Below, piece by piece: positions 14,895 to 15,287 of a DNA stretch of 15,287 bases. The DNA is from Sulfurovum sp. (GTDB lineage Bacteria > Campylobacterota > Campylobacteria > Campylobacterales > Sulfurovaceae): NCBI GenBank assembly GCA_022729615.1, contig DZAQ01000024.1, positions 1 through 15,287 on the forward strand, written 5' to 3'. The notes under the pieces were generated by a model that saw only the letters and a list, made by a program, of their open reading frames with translations, was not told the DNA's origin and ran no database searches. How positions within the stretch are numbered: position 1 is the stretch's first letter; every line of letters starts with the position of its first letter. Both the position numbers and the translations under genes were made by a program.

Positions 14895-14998
14895 TCTATG
14901 ATATCCTCATTTTGAGTTAAAGAGTCTTTAGAGTCTGAAGAGTACTTTTCGGCATTGTATTGATATTGCCAATCAACACTCCAATAAGGACAATTCAT
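14891..14998 (-). CDS. Small ORF of 35 codons, possible leader peptide (unrecognised)
   Basis: An ATG at 14998 opens a 35-residue frame that ends at TGA 14893-14891, overlapping the wbpA ATG as ATGA, the junction type used elsewhere in the cluster. The peptide starts MNCPYWSVDWQYQYNAEKY and ends in an acidic, polar tail (TQNEDIIE). Six of residues 5-19 are Tyr or Trp, unusual for random sequence. AAAGG lies 10 nt before the start. The frame is open upstream to TAG at 15040-15038, with a TTG at 15025 as a longer alternative. There is no signal peptide or membrane segment. I do not recognise it. It could be a leader that couples translation to wbpA, a small functional protein, the remnant of a longer gene, or chance. 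Confidence 0.4.
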   Translation of the reverse strand: MNCPYWSVDWQYQYNAEKYSSDSKDSLTQNEDIIE

Positions 14999-15045
14999 CT
15001 CTATCGAGCCTTTTTGAATCTTCAAATAGACTTTAATCTATATTT

Positions 15046-15079
15046 TGAAGTTTAAAAAAAGCTCAACCGGCAAACTTCA
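15046..15079 (-). repeat. Stem-loop 2 in the predicted 5' leader
   Basis: TGAAGTTT (15046-15053) and AAACTTCA (15072-15079) are perfect 8-bp inverted repeats with an 18-nt loop. On the transcribed strand the loop contains GCCGG and a run of seven T. It shares two bases (15078-15079) with stem-loop 1, so full pairing of both is mutually exclusive. The T run lies inside the loop, so this is not a classical terminator. Confidence 0.45.
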
Positions 15080-15106
15080 CTGATATTTTACCTAAAACTA
15101 TCAGTG
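15078..15106 (-). repeat. Stem-loop 1 in the predicted 5' leader
   Basis: CACTGATA (15078-15085) pairs with TATCAGTG (15099-15106), then TTTT (15086-15089) pairs with AAAA (15094-15097), leaving a one-base bulge (15098) and a 4-nt loop. That gives 12 bp of pairing in 29 nt. It begins about 14 nt after the predicted transcription start and could affect mRNA stability, early elongation, or act as a DNA-level operator. Confidence 0.5.
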
Positions 15107-15126
15107 TATTGACCATATAAACTAGA

Positions 15127-15155
15127 ATTATACTCTAAACTCTACAATTTTGAAA
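15127..15155 (-). promoter_or_regulatory. Candidate main promoter of the operon
   Basis: A perfect TATAAT lies on the minus strand at 15132-15127. The -35 position is poor: TTTCAA at 15155-15150 with a 17-nt spacer, or TTTTCA with 18. Weak -35 boxes with a good -10 are common for the housekeeping sigma factor in Campylobacterota. Transcription would start near 15120, giving a leader of about 120 nt to the small ORF and about 225 nt to wbpA. Confidence 0.55.
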
Positions 15156-15173
15156 ACCCTTAAGGATTTTCAA
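15150..15173. promoter_or_regulatory. 24-nt near-perfect palindrome, operator candidate
   Basis: The arms TTGAAAACCCTT (15150-15161) and AAGGATTTTCAA (15162-15173) are inverted copies with one mismatched pair (C15157 with A15166), centred on CCTTAAGG. With no spacer between the arms it suits a dimeric DNA-binding protein better than an RNA hairpin. It covers the -35 position of the promoter candidate, so a bound protein would be expected to affect initiation. A second CCTTAAG occurs at 15203-15209. Confidence 0.5.
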
Positions 15174-15287
15174 GATTTTGTGAGCATTTTAGTACAACAT
15201 TCCTTAAGTGGCGAATCTATATATTCATAAGAGAAAATTCCAAACGGCTTGAAGTATCCCCTTCACCTACACCCTCTTAAAATCATC

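Larger units (their letters stand above)
14895..15287. other. AT-rich upstream region of the operon
   Basis: Apart from the 35-codon small ORF, no coding sequence with a credible start is seen in these 393 bases on either strand. The region is visibly more AT-rich than the genes. It holds the promoter candidate, the palindrome and the two stem-loops listed separately. No JUMPstart or ops (GGCGGTAG) element is found on either strand. The 15175-15287 part shows nothing further I can name. Confidence 0.7.

Noticed and set aside
15109..15137. Possible divergent plus-strand promoter (TTGACC followed by TATACT)
   Set aside because: The spacer is only about 14 nt and no plus-strand gene with a credible start follows within the window.
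15164..15234. Plus-strand open stretch at the right end
   Set aside because: It has no start codon, is short and ends in TAA; no family is recognised.
14895..15287. JUMPstart/ops element for RfaH-type antitermination
   Set aside because: I looked for GGCGGTAG and its complement upstream of the operon and found neither.

Overview
The window is a surface-polysaccharide (O-antigen or capsule type) biosynthesis locus in which every recognisable gene lies on the minus strand, so transcription runs from the right end to the left. The proteins most resemble Campylobacterota (Epsilonproteobacteria): four consecutive genes have the order and features of pglC-pglD-pglE-pglF of Campylobacter. GC content looks moderate (about mid-40s percent by eye, not computed), which fits an environmental Sulfuricurvum- or Sulfurovum-like organism better than AT-rich Campylobacter. 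This placement is inference.

Layout in transcription order. (1) 15287-14895 is AT-rich leader DNA: a 24-nt palindrome beside a TATAAT promoter, two adjacent stem-loops and a 35-codon small ORF whose stop overlaps the next start. (2) 14894-10999 holds wbpA, wbpB, wbpD and wbpE, predicted to make UDP-2,3-diacetamido-2,3-dideoxy-glucuronic acid (UDP-GlcNAc3NAcA) from UDP-GlcNAc. (3) 10958-8464 holds the Wzx flippase and Wzy polymerase. (4) 8462-6127 holds two GT-B glycosyltransferases. (5) 6134-2108 holds pglC-pglD-pglE-pglF, predicted to make UDP-N,N'-diacetylbacillosamine and load its sugar phosphate onto undecaprenyl phosphate. (6) 2058-1 holds a Wzz chain-length regulator and a partial O-antigen ligase/polymerase-family membrane protein that runs off the left edge; a second promoter candidate precedes this pair.

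Working model: PglF, PglE and PglD make UDP-diNAcBac and PglC starts the lipid-linked unit. The two glycosyltransferases extend it, one probably with GlcNAc3NAcA, giving a predicted trisaccharide. Wzx flips it, Wzy polymerises it under Wzz control, and the last protein may ligate the polymer to its acceptor. Most genes overlap or abut, often as TAATG or NTGA junctions, so the cluster looks like one translationally coupled operon. No RNA gene, CRISPR array or recognisable transposase is seen. The novelty lies in the combination of a Campylobacter N-glycan-type sugar module with Wzx/Wzy export, and in the structured leader with its small ORF, not in an unknown enzyme family.
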